DNA from: Burkholderiales bacterium
GTDB lineage: Bacteria > Pseudomonadota > Gammaproteobacteria > Burkholderiales > Casimicrobiaceae
Direction: 5' to 3'
Length of the DNA: 64,000 nucleotides
Assembly: GCA_025354165.1 (NCBI GenBank)
Contig: JANXNI010000028.1
Location: 1 to 64,000 of the forward strand
Shown: positions 50,942-59,786 of the stretch, piece after piece
How the letters are laid out: the number at the start of each line of letters is the position of its first letter
Position numbering within the stretch: the stretch's first letter is position 1
The notes under the pieces: generated by a model
What the model was told of the DNA's origin: nothing
The model's database searches: none
The model's input: the letters and a program-made list of their open reading frames with translations, nothing else
Program-made: the position numbers and the translations under genes

Positions 50942-51733
50942 ATGCACACCGTTGCCCATCTCGCCGACCAGGCTAGCGCCGCTACCAACCCGGCACGTTC
51001 CGCAGTCGAACCACATTTAAGCGTTCGTCTCGCCAACTGTGCGTCTGAAGTGATCGCCGCGCAGCGCTTGCGATACAAAGTTTTTTGTGAGGAGATGGGG
51101 GCGGATTTACACCGTCACGACGGACGTGATGTCGACATGTTTGATGCCGCCTGCGAGCACCTGATCGTTGTTGATGAATCGCTTGGCAAAGTCGTCGGCA
51201 CCTACCGCATCTTGTCGCCGTGGGGTGCGCGTTCAGTGAAGCGCATGTATTCGGAGGGCGAGTTCCGCATCGACGCGTTAAAGCCCATCGCCCATGAGAT
51301 TTTCGAGGTCGGTCGCGCCTGCATTCATCCGGCGTATCGCAGCAACGGTGCACTGGCGCGGCTATGGTCGGGCCTCGGCGCATATGTGCGCGATCACGGC
51401 GTCAAGTATCTCGCGGGTTGCGCCAGCGTGCCGCTTGACAGTGGCTCGCTCAATCTCGGCGCACTCCGTGCTGAGTTGATGGCGAAGCATCTGGCACCGG
51501 TGGACTTCCGCGTGGAGCCAATTCGCGGCCTGCAATCACTGGGTGATCCGCTGGGCGCACGCCCAGCGCCGCCGCCGCTGCTCAAAGGCTATTTGCGTCT
51601 CGGTGCGTGGGTCTGCGGCGAGCCAGCATGGGATCCGGATTTCGACAGCGCGGACTTTTTTGTACTGCTTCCGATCGAGCGCATGGTCCCGCGCTATGCC
51701 CAACATTTTCTGGGTGCGCGCACTGCGCAATAG
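50942..51733 (+). CDS. GNAT-type acyltransferase, OlsB-like
   Basis: 263 residues from the ATG at 50942, with AAGGAG upstream. The acyltransferase core of the OlsB / ornithine N-acyltransferase group is visible: RLRYKVFCEEMGADL, RDVDMFDAACEHLIVVDE, VGTYRILSP and EVGRACIHPAYRSNGALARL. OlsB attaches a 3-hydroxyacyl chain to ornithine, the first step of phosphorus-free ornithine lipids. No olsA (second acyltransferase) is adjacent. A Pho-box-like site upstream and phoX downstream fit expression under phosphate limitation. Confidence 0.75.
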   Translation: MHTVAHLADQASAATNPARSAVEPHLSVRLANCASEVIAAQRLRYKVFCEEMGADLHRHDGRDVDMFDAACEHLIVVDESLGKVVGTYRILSPWGARSVKRMYSEGEFRIDALKPIAHEIFEVGRACIHPAYRSNGALARLWSGLGAYVRDHGVKYLAGCASVPLDSGSLNLGALRAELMAKHLAPVDFRVEPIRGLQSLGDPLGARPAPPPLLKGYLRLGAWVCGEPAWDPDFDSADFFVLLPIERMVPRYAQHFLGARTAQ

Positions 51734-51789
51734 CGCGACGCGCCGCCCGCGTCTAAAACCGTTTCTCTTCAAACCGTAAAGTATTTCTC

Positions 51790-53727
51790 ATGTCCGATAT
51801 TCAAAACCCGTCGCGCCGTCGGGCCCTTAAATTTCTGTCACTACCATTGCTGCCACTGGGCGGGCTTTCCTCAGTCGCAGCGCTCGCGGGTTGCGGCAGC
51901 GATACCATTGCCGCCACGTTCCAGTCCGCCTCGTTCACTGGCATGGCCGCACCGACACTTGCCAACCCCGCCGCGATGGCCACGACTGCCGTCGGTTCGT
52001 CGCTCAACGTTGCGCTGAGCGATGGTCGCACCGTCGCGTACAAGCTGGCCTATCAGCCGTTCTTCGTCACCGGCGATATGGTCGCTGATGGCAAAGGCGG
52101 CACGGTGCTTTCGGGTGGCTACGTGGACATCAAAAACCAGCCGATTGTTGACAAATCCGTCGCGGGCAAGGAGCGTCAGTTCTTCTCCGATAGTCCAGAC
52201 GGCACTTCGCTGCTTTCGTTACCCAACGCAACAGTCGCAGGCATCAAGGGCAAAGCCGTGTTCGCGGTCGTGCAGTTTGAATACACGACGCGAGATCAGG
52301 CTGGGGCGAGTGCCTATGGCACATTGCCATCACCTATCGCGGTGCTCACACTCGATCAGGATCAGGCAACCGGCAAGCTCTCGCTGGTGAAATATCACAA
52401 CGTTGATACGTCTGCTGCGCATGGTTTGTGGATCACCTGTGGCGCAAGCTTGTCGCCTTGGAACACACATCTGTCGAGTGAAGAATATGAGCCAGACGCA
52501 CCGTTCATCAGTAGCAGTGCATTCTTCAAAACGTTCAGTAAAAATGTGTTCGGCGATGAAACGAAAGCCAACCCGTATCACTACGGCCATTTGCCCGAAG
52601 TTACGGTAAATCCCGATGGAACCGGCTCGATCAAAAAGCACTACTGCATGGGTCGCATCTCGCATGAACTGGTACAGGTGATGCCGGACAACCGCACCGT
52701 GTTGATGGGTGACGATTACACCAACGGTGGGTTGTTTATGTTTGTCGCGGATCGCGAGAAGGATTTGTCCTCCGGCACGCTATATGTCGTCAAACTTGGC
52801 GCTGGCTTTTCGGTCGACCCCGCTGCCGCAGGCGCACCGTTGAGCTGGATCAAGCTTGGTAGCGCGACCAGCGCGGAGATTGAAGCGCTCGCCAATTCGT
52901 TAACGGCTGCTGACATCGTGACCGCAACCAAGACCGACCCTGCCGACGGGAGTTTCAGCAAGGTCATTGTCGACGGGGTCGTCAACTGGCTCAAACTCAA
53001 GCCCGGTATGGACAAGGCCGCCGCCTTCCTTGAAACGCACCGCTACGCCAACTTAAAGGGCGCGAGCATGGGCTTCACCAAGCTCGAAGGTACGACCGTC
53101 AACGTGAAAGACAAAATCGCGTACTCCGCATTGCAAAACATCCAAAGCTCGATGGTGCGCGGCAACGCTGCCTGGCGCGAATCCGCCAACATCACCGTCG
53201 AAAAGGCCATCGTGGCGGGCGGTGTGTTCGCTCACAATCTCGCGGGAGGACAGAAAGATCTGGACGGCATTGCAATCAACAGCGAATGGGTACCTGTGCA
53301 GACAAAAGCGCTACTGATCGGCGAAGACATCGCAGCCGATGCGCTGGGCAACCTGGCCAACCCTGACAAAGTATCAAACCCCGACAACCTGAAATTCTCC
53401 GAGAAATTGCGCACACTATTCATCGGTGAAGACAGCAGCACGCACGTGAACAACTTTCTGTGGGCTTACAACGTCGACACCAAAGCGCTCGCGCGCGTGA
53501 TGTCGATTCCGGCAGGTGGTGAATCAACCGGGCTGCATGCGGTCGACGAGATCAATGGCTGGACTTACATCATGAGCAACTTCCAGCATGCGGGCGACTG
53601 GAGCTCATCATTGCACAGCAAAGTTCAAGCGATGCTCGATCCGCTGGTTCGGGCGAATTACAAGGATCGCGCAGGTGCTGCGGTGGGGTATCTCACGGCA
53701 GAGCAGTCGCAAATTCGCCTGTCCTAG
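51790..53727 (+). CDS. phoX: PhoX-type alkaline phosphatase
   Basis: 645 residues. A Tat-type leader (SRRRALKFLSLPLLPLGGLS, with LAGCGSD following) predicts export, perhaps as a lipoprotein. PhoX/DUF839 motifs: CGASLSPWNTHLSSEEYEPD, YHYGHLPEVTVNPDGTGSIK and YCMGRISHELVQVMPDNRTV followed by LMGDDYTNGGLFMFVAD, which carry the glutamates and other ligands of the iron-calcium centre. The enzyme frees phosphate from organic esters in the periplasm. It lies 56 bases after the acyltransferase gene, probably one transcript. Confidence 0.9.
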   Translation: MSDIQNPSRRRALKFLSLPLLPLGGLSSVAALAGCGSDTIAATFQSASFTGMAAPTLANPAAMATTAVGSSLNVALSDGRTVAYKLAYQPFFVTGDMVADGKGGTVLSGGYVDIKNQPIVDKSVAGKERQFFSDSPDGTSLLSLPNATVAGIKGKAVFAVVQFEYTTRDQAGASAYGTLPSPIAVLTLDQDQATGKLSLVKYHNVDTSAAHGLWITCGASLSPWNTHLSSEEYEPDAPFISSSAFFKTFSKNVFGDETKANPYHYGHLPEVTVNPDGTGSIKKHYCMGRISHELVQVMPDNRTVLMGDDYTNGGLFMFVADREKDLSSGTLYVVKLGAGFSVDPAAAGAPLSWIKLGSATSAEIEALANSLTAADIVTATKTDPADGSFSKVIVDGVVNWLKLKPGMDKAAAFLETHRYANLKGASMGFTKLEGTTVNVKDKIAYSALQNIQSSMVRGNAAWRESANITVEKAIVAGGVFAHNLAGGQKDLDGIAINSEWVPVQTKALLIGEDIAADALGNLANPDKVSNPDNLKFSEKLRTLFIGEDSSTHVNNFLWAYNVDTKALARVMSIPAGGESTGLHAVDEINGWTYIMSNFQHAGDWSSSLHSKVQAMLDPLVRANYKDRAGAAVGYLTAEQSQIRLS

Positions 53728-53750
53728 TCCCGAACTTCCGTGTGACCAGG

Positions 53751-53774
53751 CGGCACCTTCGGCTGCCGTTCTTG
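53751..53774 (+). terminator. Possible terminator after phoX
   Basis: CGGCA-CCTTCGGC-TGCCG hairpin followed by TTCTTGT. The U-tract is weak. Confidence 0.4.
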
Positions 53775-53870
53775 TATTTGAGCAGGCAAGACGGGTGAAA
53801 CCACGCGGCTTTACAAATCAAAATTAACAGTAATACAATATTATTGTTTAATTGATTTGGACTATCTGAA

Positions 53871-54290
53871 ATGAAATCAACCGTAAAGCTGGCGAAGCCC
53901 TTGACTAAAGTCGCGGCAAAAGCCTCCGCCAAACCCGCTGCGAAAGCAACCGCGCGCAAGCCCGTCACGAAGCCTGCCATCAAGACCGCAGTCGCGAGTA
54001 CAGTAGTTGCCAAACCGGGGGGGAGGGCCGTAACAACCAAACCCGTCAGCACGCCTAAAGCGGTATCACCCATCATGCGCGACAGTTTCACCATGACCAC
54101 GGCGGATCAGGAGCTACTTAAAAAATGCAAGCTTGACGCGATCAAAGCCGGTCGTGACAGCACCAAGAAAAGCGAAATCGTGCGCGCAGCATTGCGCCAT
54201 TTCGCGGCGCTCGCAGCCGCGACGCAACTGATGGAACTGAACTTGCTCGATCCGGTTAAAACCGGTCGCCCGAAGAAACAGAAGAAGTAA
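53871..54290 (+). CDS. Histone-H1-like tail plus RHH-type DNA-binding protein
   Basis: 139 residues. The first ~65 are Ala/Lys/Pro/Val repeats (KVAAKASAKPAAKATARKPV). The C-terminal ~70 (RDSFTMTTADQELLKKCKLD, KKSEIVRAALRHFAALAAAT, LLDPVKTGRPKK) look like a ribbon-helix-helix or short helical DNA-binding domain found in many Burkholderiales proteins of this kind. It is probably a nucleoid-associated protein. The stretch upstream is AT-rich (ATACAATATTATTGTTTAAT), a likely promoter. Confidence 0.7.
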   Translation: MKSTVKLAKPLTKVAAKASAKPAAKATARKPVTKPAIKTAVASTVVAKPGGRAVTTKPVSTPKAVSPIMRDSFTMTTADQELLKKCKLDAIKAGRDSTKKSEIVRAALRHFAALAAATQLMELNLLDPVKTGRPKKQKK

Positions 54291-54345
54291 CTTGCGCGCG
54301 CTCTGATGCGCGGCGATGACGGGTTGGTGACAGGCATGCGCCTTG

Positions 54346-54363
54346 TTGTCACCGTCCTGTCAC
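54346..54363 (+). promoter_or_regulatory. Candidate Pho box upstream of the decarboxylase-like gene
   Basis: TTGTCAC-CGTC-CTGTCAC: the best match in the window to the CTGTCAT-N4-CTGTCAT Pho box. It ends 24 bases before the start codon at 54388. A third GTGACAG lies just upstream on the other strand (54327-54333). Confidence 0.6.
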
Positions 54364-54387
54364 TGCGCCAGACGAACATGGCATGCC

Positions 54388-55395
54388 ATGAACTCTTCGC
54401 GCGTCGCACATCAGTATGTCCCGTTAACCGGAGCCGGGTCAGCTAACGAAGCGCTGATCGCTGATCGGGTCATTGACTTTCTGTATTCGACTGCGCGAGA
54501 GCAACCCTCAGTCTTGCAGCGGACGGCTGCCTCGAGACTGGCTACCAAAGCGCTCGCCGCCTGGGAGTTTGATCTCCCGCTGCGACGCCCCATCCGCACC
54601 ATAGCGGCAACCGCTGAACGTATGGGCATCGATCTCGGCGAAGTACACGGCGATTTGCGGCAGTGGCGAACGCTGCGCGATCTCTTTGAGCGCCAAATCC
54701 GGTATTGGCAACTCCGTCCGATGGCGGAGCAAGTGGGAACAATCGTTTCCCCCGCTGATGGCAAAGCGCTCGCCTTTGGTCACGCTGAAGACTTTATGCT
54801 GCCGGTCAAGAGCAAGTGGGTGGCGATCCCTGAGCTTGTCGGGTCGCGAGCTTTGGTCGACGAGTTAGCGTCTGTGTGCGGCGTGATTGTGCGACTGACG
54901 CCAGAGGCATATCACTACGTTCACGCACCCGTCAGCGGTGTTGTGCGTTCTCACGATTTGATTGACGGTGCGTTGCACTCGTGCAATCCAACCGCGCTGG
55001 TCAGTTTCGCCCAGCCCTATGTCATGAATCTGCGACGTGTCACTGTGATTAATACTGACGTCTATCAAGGCTCACAAGTTGGCATCGTGGTGCTGGTCAA
55101 CGTCGCCGCCATGATGATCGGTCGCATTGAGGACGCTTACTGCGCTACGCGATTCAGTGCTCCGGAAGCAATTCGCGCGGGCAGTTTTGTCCGTCGCGGT
55201 CAACCGATGGCGTTGTTTCGGCCAGGCAGTAGTACCAGCATCGCACTGTGGTCACGGAGTCGCGCACGCCTGCAACCCGCGCTTGCGAATAGTGCGGCGC
55301 GTACCGACGTACAAAGTCGCTTTAGCCACTGGTTACTTTCTCCCTGGGTCGAGAGCGCGGTTCGTGTGCGCTCGACGTTGGCTTCCGTTTACTAA
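54388..55395 (+). CDS. Phosphatidylserine decarboxylase-like protein
   Basis: 335 residues from the ATG at 54388 (MNSSRVAHQYVPLTG). PSD-type motifs: MAEQVGTIVSPADGKALAFG, YHYVHAPVSGVV (the H of the family) and VGIVVLVNVAAMMIGRIEDA. The C-terminal FRPGSSTSIALW carries a GS pair where PSD proenzymes cleave themselves to form the pyruvoyl group (Gly280-Ser281). The tail after it is ~55 residues, longer than usual. PSD converts phosphatidylserine to phosphatidylethanolamine in the inner membrane; this diverged copy may act on another phospholipid. A candidate Pho box precedes it, and an Lgt-like gene follows 44 bases later. Confidence 0.75.
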   Translation: MNSSRVAHQYVPLTGAGSANEALIADRVIDFLYSTAREQPSVLQRTAASRLATKALAAWEFDLPLRRPIRTIAATAERMGIDLGEVHGDLRQWRTLRDLFERQIRYWQLRPMAEQVGTIVSPADGKALAFGHAEDFMLPVKSKWVAIPELVGSRALVDELASVCGVIVRLTPEAYHYVHAPVSGVVRSHDLIDGALHSCNPTALVSFAQPYVMNLRRVTVINTDVYQGSQVGIVVLVNVAAMMIGRIEDAYCATRFSAPEAIRAGSFVRRGQPMALFRPGSSTSIALWSRSRARLQPALANSAARTDVQSRFSHWLLSPWVESAVRVRSTLASVY

Positions 55396-55439
55396 CCCTA
55401 GTTTTTTCCTATGTCACGTATTGAAACAGGAGCATCCTC

Positions 55440-56501
55440 ATGCCGAACTGGTTGAATATTGAATTGGGATTGACACTTGTAGCGCTCTGCGCGTGGCCCG
55501 TGTTTCTGTGGTGCTTTCGAAATTTGCCAAACGAACGATGGCAATTTGCCGCCATCCTGCCGAGCCCCAACCGGCAACAGACCGATCATGACTGGATCGG
55601 AACCAATATTACTTTTTATGGCGTGATTTCGGCGTTGGCCTATGCAGCGGCGACCGCAACGTTCGTGTTTCTGTGCGGCAGCATGGGCCAACCGCTGTGG
55701 CCGACACTCGCATTCATTTGCCTGATGCTTGCTGTCTGCACGCCGGCGTCAAAGCTGATTGCGCACTGGGTAGAAGGTGGGAACGTCAATTTCACCATCG
55801 GCGGCGCGACATTTGCAGGCGCGCTTTTGCTGCCAATTGCCTTATTCCTTAGCGCGCGCATTGCGGCTGACGGTTTCAATGCAATTGCTCTCATCGCGGC
55901 AGCTGGCCTTGCTTTCGTGCTCGGCGAGGCCATAGGCCGCTTCGGTTGCTTGAGCTTCGGCTGTTGCTATGGGCGTCGACTCTCGGATGTCGGCCCTCTG
56001 CAACGGGCACTGTACGGCAGGACGGCGACCACTTATCGCGGTCCGCTCAAGAAAATATCGTATGTCAGCAATATGGAAAACACCCCTGTCGTGCCTGTGC
56101 AATCCATCGCTAGCGTGGTGCTGTTTGTACTGTTTCTGCTTGGGCTGTGGCTGTTCTGGCGGCAGAATTTTGCGGCTTGCGCGTTACTGGTGATCTGGGG
56201 ATCACAATCATGGCGCGTTTACTCGGAGACGTTACGAGCAGACTATCGCGGCGGCTCCAGAGTATCCGCCTACCAATGGATGGCGCTGGCGACCTGTGTG
56301 ATCACCACAGTCACAGTACTTACCGCTTCAATTGGCGAATCATCGGTCGCACCCAGCTCAGTCGCAGGCTGGGCCAGCCTGGGTCGCGTCGACGTGTTAA
56401 TCGCGATTCAGGGGCTGGCAGCCGGGATTGTCTGGTTTATGGGGCGCAGTCAGGTGACCGGCGCACTCGTCAATTTGCGGCTATATCGCGAGCGGCTGTA
56501 G
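55440..56501 (+). CDS. Lgt-like (prolipoprotein diacylglyceryl transferase superfamily) membrane protein
   Basis: 353 residues, about seven to nine membrane helices. The Lgt signature region is altered: GEAIGRFGCLSFGCCYGRRL in place of the usual GRIGNFxNGE, and the later VPVQSIASVVLFVLF and WRVYSETLRADYRGG correspond to Lgt's P-T/V-Q and R-x-x-E-x-x-R-xD motifs. It might transfer a diacylglycerol or other lipid group, but the catalytic assignment is uncertain. ACAGGAGCATCCTC precedes the ATG. It follows the PSD-like gene as a probable operon partner. Confidence 0.6.
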   Translation: MPNWLNIELGLTLVALCAWPVFLWCFRNLPNERWQFAAILPSPNRQQTDHDWIGTNITFYGVISALAYAAATATFVFLCGSMGQPLWPTLAFICLMLAVCTPASKLIAHWVEGGNVNFTIGGATFAGALLLPIALFLSARIAADGFNAIALIAAAGLAFVLGEAIGRFGCLSFGCCYGRRLSDVGPLQRALYGRTATTYRGPLKKISYVSNMENTPVVPVQSIASVVLFVLFLLGLWLFWRQNFAACALLVIWGSQSWRVYSETLRADYRGGSRVSAYQWMALATCVITTVTVLTASIGESSVAPSSVAGWASLGRVDVLIAIQGLAAGIVWFMGRSQVTGALVNLRLYRERL

Positions 56502-56909
56502 CCAGTATCGATGCGCCAGATTGCCAGTTGATCGACCGTACAAACGCGCCGCCCATTCCGATTGGGACGGCTTCAGACAATCTCGACGGCGATCACTGTA
56601 AGCTTTGACGCAGGATGGACGACAAACACCGTGGACTTACTTGTCCCTGTGTCTCGTCTGGTCGCATCAAGGCCAAGAGCGTGCCTATCGTGTGGACAAC
56701 TGACCCGCTGCCCAGTGATGCGATTGTCGCGTCCAAAACGGTGTCCGCACAAGTGCATCTATTCTGGTTTCCTTAACGCCGGATGAGGCTGGCGCTGCTA
56801 CCGAATCGCTACACTTTCTTTGTAAAATCCAATCACAAAATGTACGATGTAATCGAGAAGATCGGGCTCGCCGTGAGTCGTATCAGAGGGAAAGCGTGAT
56901 TTCAGCGAC
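56502..56909. other. Intergenic stretch with a possible gene relic
   Basis: No intact gene is seen. The piece 56663-56776 (plus frame) has coding-like codon use and ends in TAA, see the separate entry. The last 100 bases are AT-richer (CTTTGTAAAATCCAATC) and may hold the promoter of the metallophosphoesterase gene. Confidence 0.4.
56663..56776 (+). pseudogene. Possible C-terminal relic of a substrate-binding protein
   Basis: The frame reads RIKAKSVPIVWTTDPLPSDA then IVASKTVSAQVHLFWFP and stop. VxVIWxTxPLPxDAIVAxK is reminiscent of PhnD-type phosphate/phosphonate-binding proteins. No start or upstream domain is present. The assignment is tentative. Confidence 0.25.
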
Positions 56910-57941
56910 ATGCCGTCTTTAACTGCCAATAGTGAAGGTGCGATCTGCTCGCCGCAGCATCGCTACGCTCCGGGCTCGCTTCGACACAGCCCTGCGACGC
57001 ATGCGAATACTGCGTATATTGTTGGCGGTCTCTACGGCAACGTGTTCGCGCTGCGCGAGATTATGCGCATGCAGCAGGCCGAATCTGCCCACGGACATTC
57101 TTTGACACTGGTGTTTAACGGCGACCATAACTGGTTTGATATCGACGCTGCCAGTTTCGAAGAAATCAACATGACAGTGCTAAAGCACACCGCAATCTGC
57201 GGCAATGTCGAATGCTCCATTGCCGCGCCAGAGGACCTTGGTTGTGGGTGCGATTACCCGGACTATGTGAATCCGCAGGTCGTCGACTGGTCGAACGAGA
57301 TCATGACGCAGCTTCGCCATACTGCGAGCTATTTTCCAGATATCGTGCGCCAGCTTGGCGAATTGCCCATGAGCCGAATTCTTTGCGTCGGCGAACAACG
57401 CATTGCTATCGTTCATGGCGACGCCGAATCCCTTTCTGGCTGGTCGTTCGCAGCGGAATGTTTGTCGTCTGTCGCAGCGAGTTGCTCTGGCGATCTGCCT
57501 TCCAGTCAACTCACGCCTGAACGCGATATCGACAAGTTCTTCAAGGAAGCTGACGTGCTTGCGTTTGCCTCGTCTCACACCTGCCTTCCGCATGTGCGCG
57601 ACTTTTCTGTCGACGGATCGCAACGCCTGATCATCAACAATGGCGCGGCGGGTATGGCCAACTTTGTTGGTACGACCCACGGCGTGATCACGCGCATATC
57701 TATTGACCCAACACCCCCGCCTGACTCACTTTACGGTGTCACGATTGGGGGCGTTCGCTTCGACGCGCTACCCGTGCATTTCGACGCGCCGACGTGGATT
57801 GATCACTTTGCACGGGTGTGGCCAGCAGGCACGCCTGCACATCGCTCTTACTTTGACCGCATTCAGCACGGGCCGAAGTACGCACTGGAGCAAGCGGTCT
57901 CCGGCAGTGTGTCGTTAGCTTCAGAAAAGCACGTGGGGTAG
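56910..57941 (+). CDS. Metallophosphoesterase-like protein with altered metal motifs
   Basis: 343 residues. The calcineurin-like layout is visible but changed: AYIVGGLYGNVFALREI stands where GDxHGN is expected, TLVFNGDHNWFDID fits the GDxxD block, TAICGNVECSI stands for GNHE, and RIAIVHGDAESLSGW supplies a late histidine. A CGCDYPDYVNPQVVDWSNEI insert is specific. The first metal site seems incomplete, so it may use a different metal set or have lost activity. It lies downstream of the PSD- and Lgt-like genes, on the same strand but 408 bases away. Confidence 0.6.
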   Translation: MPSLTANSEGAICSPQHRYAPGSLRHSPATHANTAYIVGGLYGNVFALREIMRMQQAESAHGHSLTLVFNGDHNWFDIDAASFEEINMTVLKHTAICGNVECSIAAPEDLGCGCDYPDYVNPQVVDWSNEIMTQLRHTASYFPDIVRQLGELPMSRILCVGEQRIAIVHGDAESLSGWSFAAECLSSVAASCSGDLPSSQLTPERDIDKFFKEADVLAFASSHTCLPHVRDFSVDGSQRLIINNGAAGMANFVGTTHGVITRISIDPTPPPDSLYGVTIGGVRFDALPVHFDAPTWIDHFARVWPAGTPAHRSYFDRIQHGPKYALEQAVSGSVSLASEKHVG

Positions 57942-58353
57942 CGCTGCAAAGCTGATCGCAGATGCCGTCGAGAACGCGCAGAGTCAGGTAAGGCACTACA
58001 CGGAGCGCAAATCGTTGGGCCGTTGCGCTGCTTCTCGCGCGAAAACCACGTATCCACGCTTGATCACGCAAGGCAGTTCGCGCCCCGGCGCAAAGACCCG
58101 ATGTCATCCTTGCCGATGAAGCGGCGATGCGGCTTTACTAGGAAGACAATACGGCTGATCAGATTAGCGCCCCTTTTTTTGTTGCTGTCGCGCCCGGCTT
58201 TACAGCGCGAACGTGTCAGCATGGCACCTCTATAAATTCATTTTTTGGGGATGCAGTGTTAGGAGCCCGGAGCGCAGCAACCGCAATGTGCGCCCTGGTA
58301 CATGAGGATTACGAGCACCGCGCGACGACACAATGCGCCCCACAAATGATTTT
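57942..58353. other. Intergenic stretch holding the second dispersed repeat
   Basis: The stretch lies between two converging genes. No coding sequence is recognised. The second copy of the TACATGAGGATT element lies at 58272-58330. A T-run (CCCCTTTTTTTG, around 58168-58179) has no strong stem. Confidence 0.4.
58272..58330 (+). repeat. Second dispersed repeat, copy 2 of 2
   Basis: GCGCAGCAACCGCAATGTGC ... GGTACATGAGGATTACGAGC. It aligns with 31822-31880 over its whole length and carries the identical TACATGAGGATT. It lies at the 3' end of the DUF2252 gene. Confidence 0.6.
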
Positions 58354-59556
58354 TTAGAGGTGACCAGCATCATACGCAGCGCAGTACGTATTCCAGTCAT
58401 CAACCGTTTGTGCCGCACATTGTTGAGCCGCAGCCAGCAACTTGGGTTGCCACATATTGCTCGATGCGCCAAATGCCACCAGTGCACCAGCCGTCGACGA
58501 CCCCTGAAGCCCAGAGCCTCGCAGATGCGCCCAGGCGACGATTCGCCCCATCTGATTGACGACGTCAAGAATTTGCTTGAACGTGACGCTCGCGTCATCA
58601 AGCGCAACACGATCTGCGCTGGGTTGCAGGGCTCGCACAACATAGGAGCGCTCGCCTTTTTCCGTAGACACTGCATTCAAGAATGCGGTCGCTGCCGCCT
58701 GCATGCGATTTTGTAACGTGACCACGCGATTGGCCTGCGACACCCACTTCGGCTGACTGATGTTGACATGCGCCGCCAGGGACGACGGCAGCGACTGCTT
58801 CACGTCGAGCAGGTAGTTTTCGTTGGGCGAGCCCTTGCCTTTCACCAGAACCATGTAGCGTTCAACGCCCAGGCTACCCGCGCCCGCAATGCGGTGCGCC
58901 ACGTCAATCACGTCGAAAAATTTCTTGTCTTTCTGGCTCTCGGCATAGGCTCCGACCAGGTTGGTCGCACGCTCTGCCTCTTTGCGGCTTGTCTTCAGCG
59001 AACGCGCTCCGTCGCAAAGAATTACGCGGCGCTTCTTATCAATCTTTGTGTACTTGTCCAGATGGTCAATGCGGCTACGACTTCGCAGCTTATCGAGCAA
59101 TGCCCGAACCAGGCCATCAGCGCTGTCACGATCCACCCAGGACGCTTTGCCAGATTCAAGCGCTTTGCCGTAGCAAGCTATGAAGTTCTCGCACAACCGC
59201 GCCGCCTTTTCGTCCGATAGTCGCAGGCTTGTCGCGGCCGCGAATACGCTTGTCAGCAACCTTACAAGATCCCAGCTGACAGGTGCCAGCATAGATTCGT
59301 CAAAATCATTGATGTCGAAGTAGACGAGGCGGCTATCGCCCTTGTAGCTGCCGAAATTTTCGAGATGCAGATCGCCGCAAATCCATGCATTGGGCGCATC
59401 GGCAGGTAAAGAGTCAGCCTGCAAACGATCATAGAAGAGATGGCAAGTCCCGCGAAGAAAAACGTAAGGGCTCGTACGCATCTTTGCGTATTTCATCGCC
59501 AGACGTTCCGGATCGCGGCCGGTATTGAAATCGAGAATGGTTTGAACGATATCCAC
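58354..59556 (-). CDS. DUF2252 (aminoglycoside-phosphotransferase-fold) protein
   Basis: 400 residues with the DUF2252 core: MRTSPYVFLRGTCHLFYDRL, WICGDLHLENFGSYKGDSRL (the GDLHxxN catalytic-loop motif of the kinase-like fold) and VYFDINDFDESMLAPVSWDL (DINDFD metal motif). Later GAGSLGVERYMVLVKGK also fits. The fold suggests a small-molecule kinase, but no substrate is known. It is transcribed leftward, against its neighbours. Confidence 0.88.
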   Translation of the reverse strand: MDIVQTILDFNTGRDPERLAMKYAKMRTSPYVFLRGTCHLFYDRLQADSLPADAPNAWICGDLHLENFGSYKGDSRLVYFDINDFDESMLAPVSWDLVRLLTSVFAAATSLRLSDEKAARLCENFIACYGKALESGKASWVDRDSADGLVRALLDKLRSRSRIDHLDKYTKIDKKRRVILCDGARSLKTSRKEAERATNLVGAYAESQKDKKFFDVIDVAHRIAGAGSLGVERYMVLVKGKGSPNENYLLDVKQSLPSSLAAHVNISQPKWVSQANRVVTLQNRMQAAATAFLNAVSTEKGERSYVVRALQPSADRVALDDASVTFKQILDVVNQMGRIVAWAHLRGSGLQGSSTAGALVAFGASSNMWQPKLLAAAQQCAAQTVDDWNTYCAAYDAGHL

Positions 59557-59609
59557 GACGTAACCTGCTTCTGGTGAGTCGAATATTTGTAGATGCTACT
59601 GACAACTGT

Positions 59610-59633
59610 TTCGGTACTCAATTCGGTACTCAG
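59610..59633 (+). repeat. Tandem 12-bp direct repeat
   Basis: TTCGGTACTCAA directly followed by TTCGGTACTCAG. It lies between the divergent DUF2252 and binding-protein genes, where a regulator site would be expected. Confidence 0.5.
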
Positions 59634-59786
59634 TGCGTTCAGAGCGATCACGTTTTTTGCTGCCACGATGTCACAACGGCGTAACAGAAAGACCCTACCG
59701 TAGCTGGTTAATTCTTCAAGACCCTGCGCACGCTCAAAAGCGGCGGCGTCATCTCTCAGTACCTCCTCTTGATTGCTACCCGAAAA

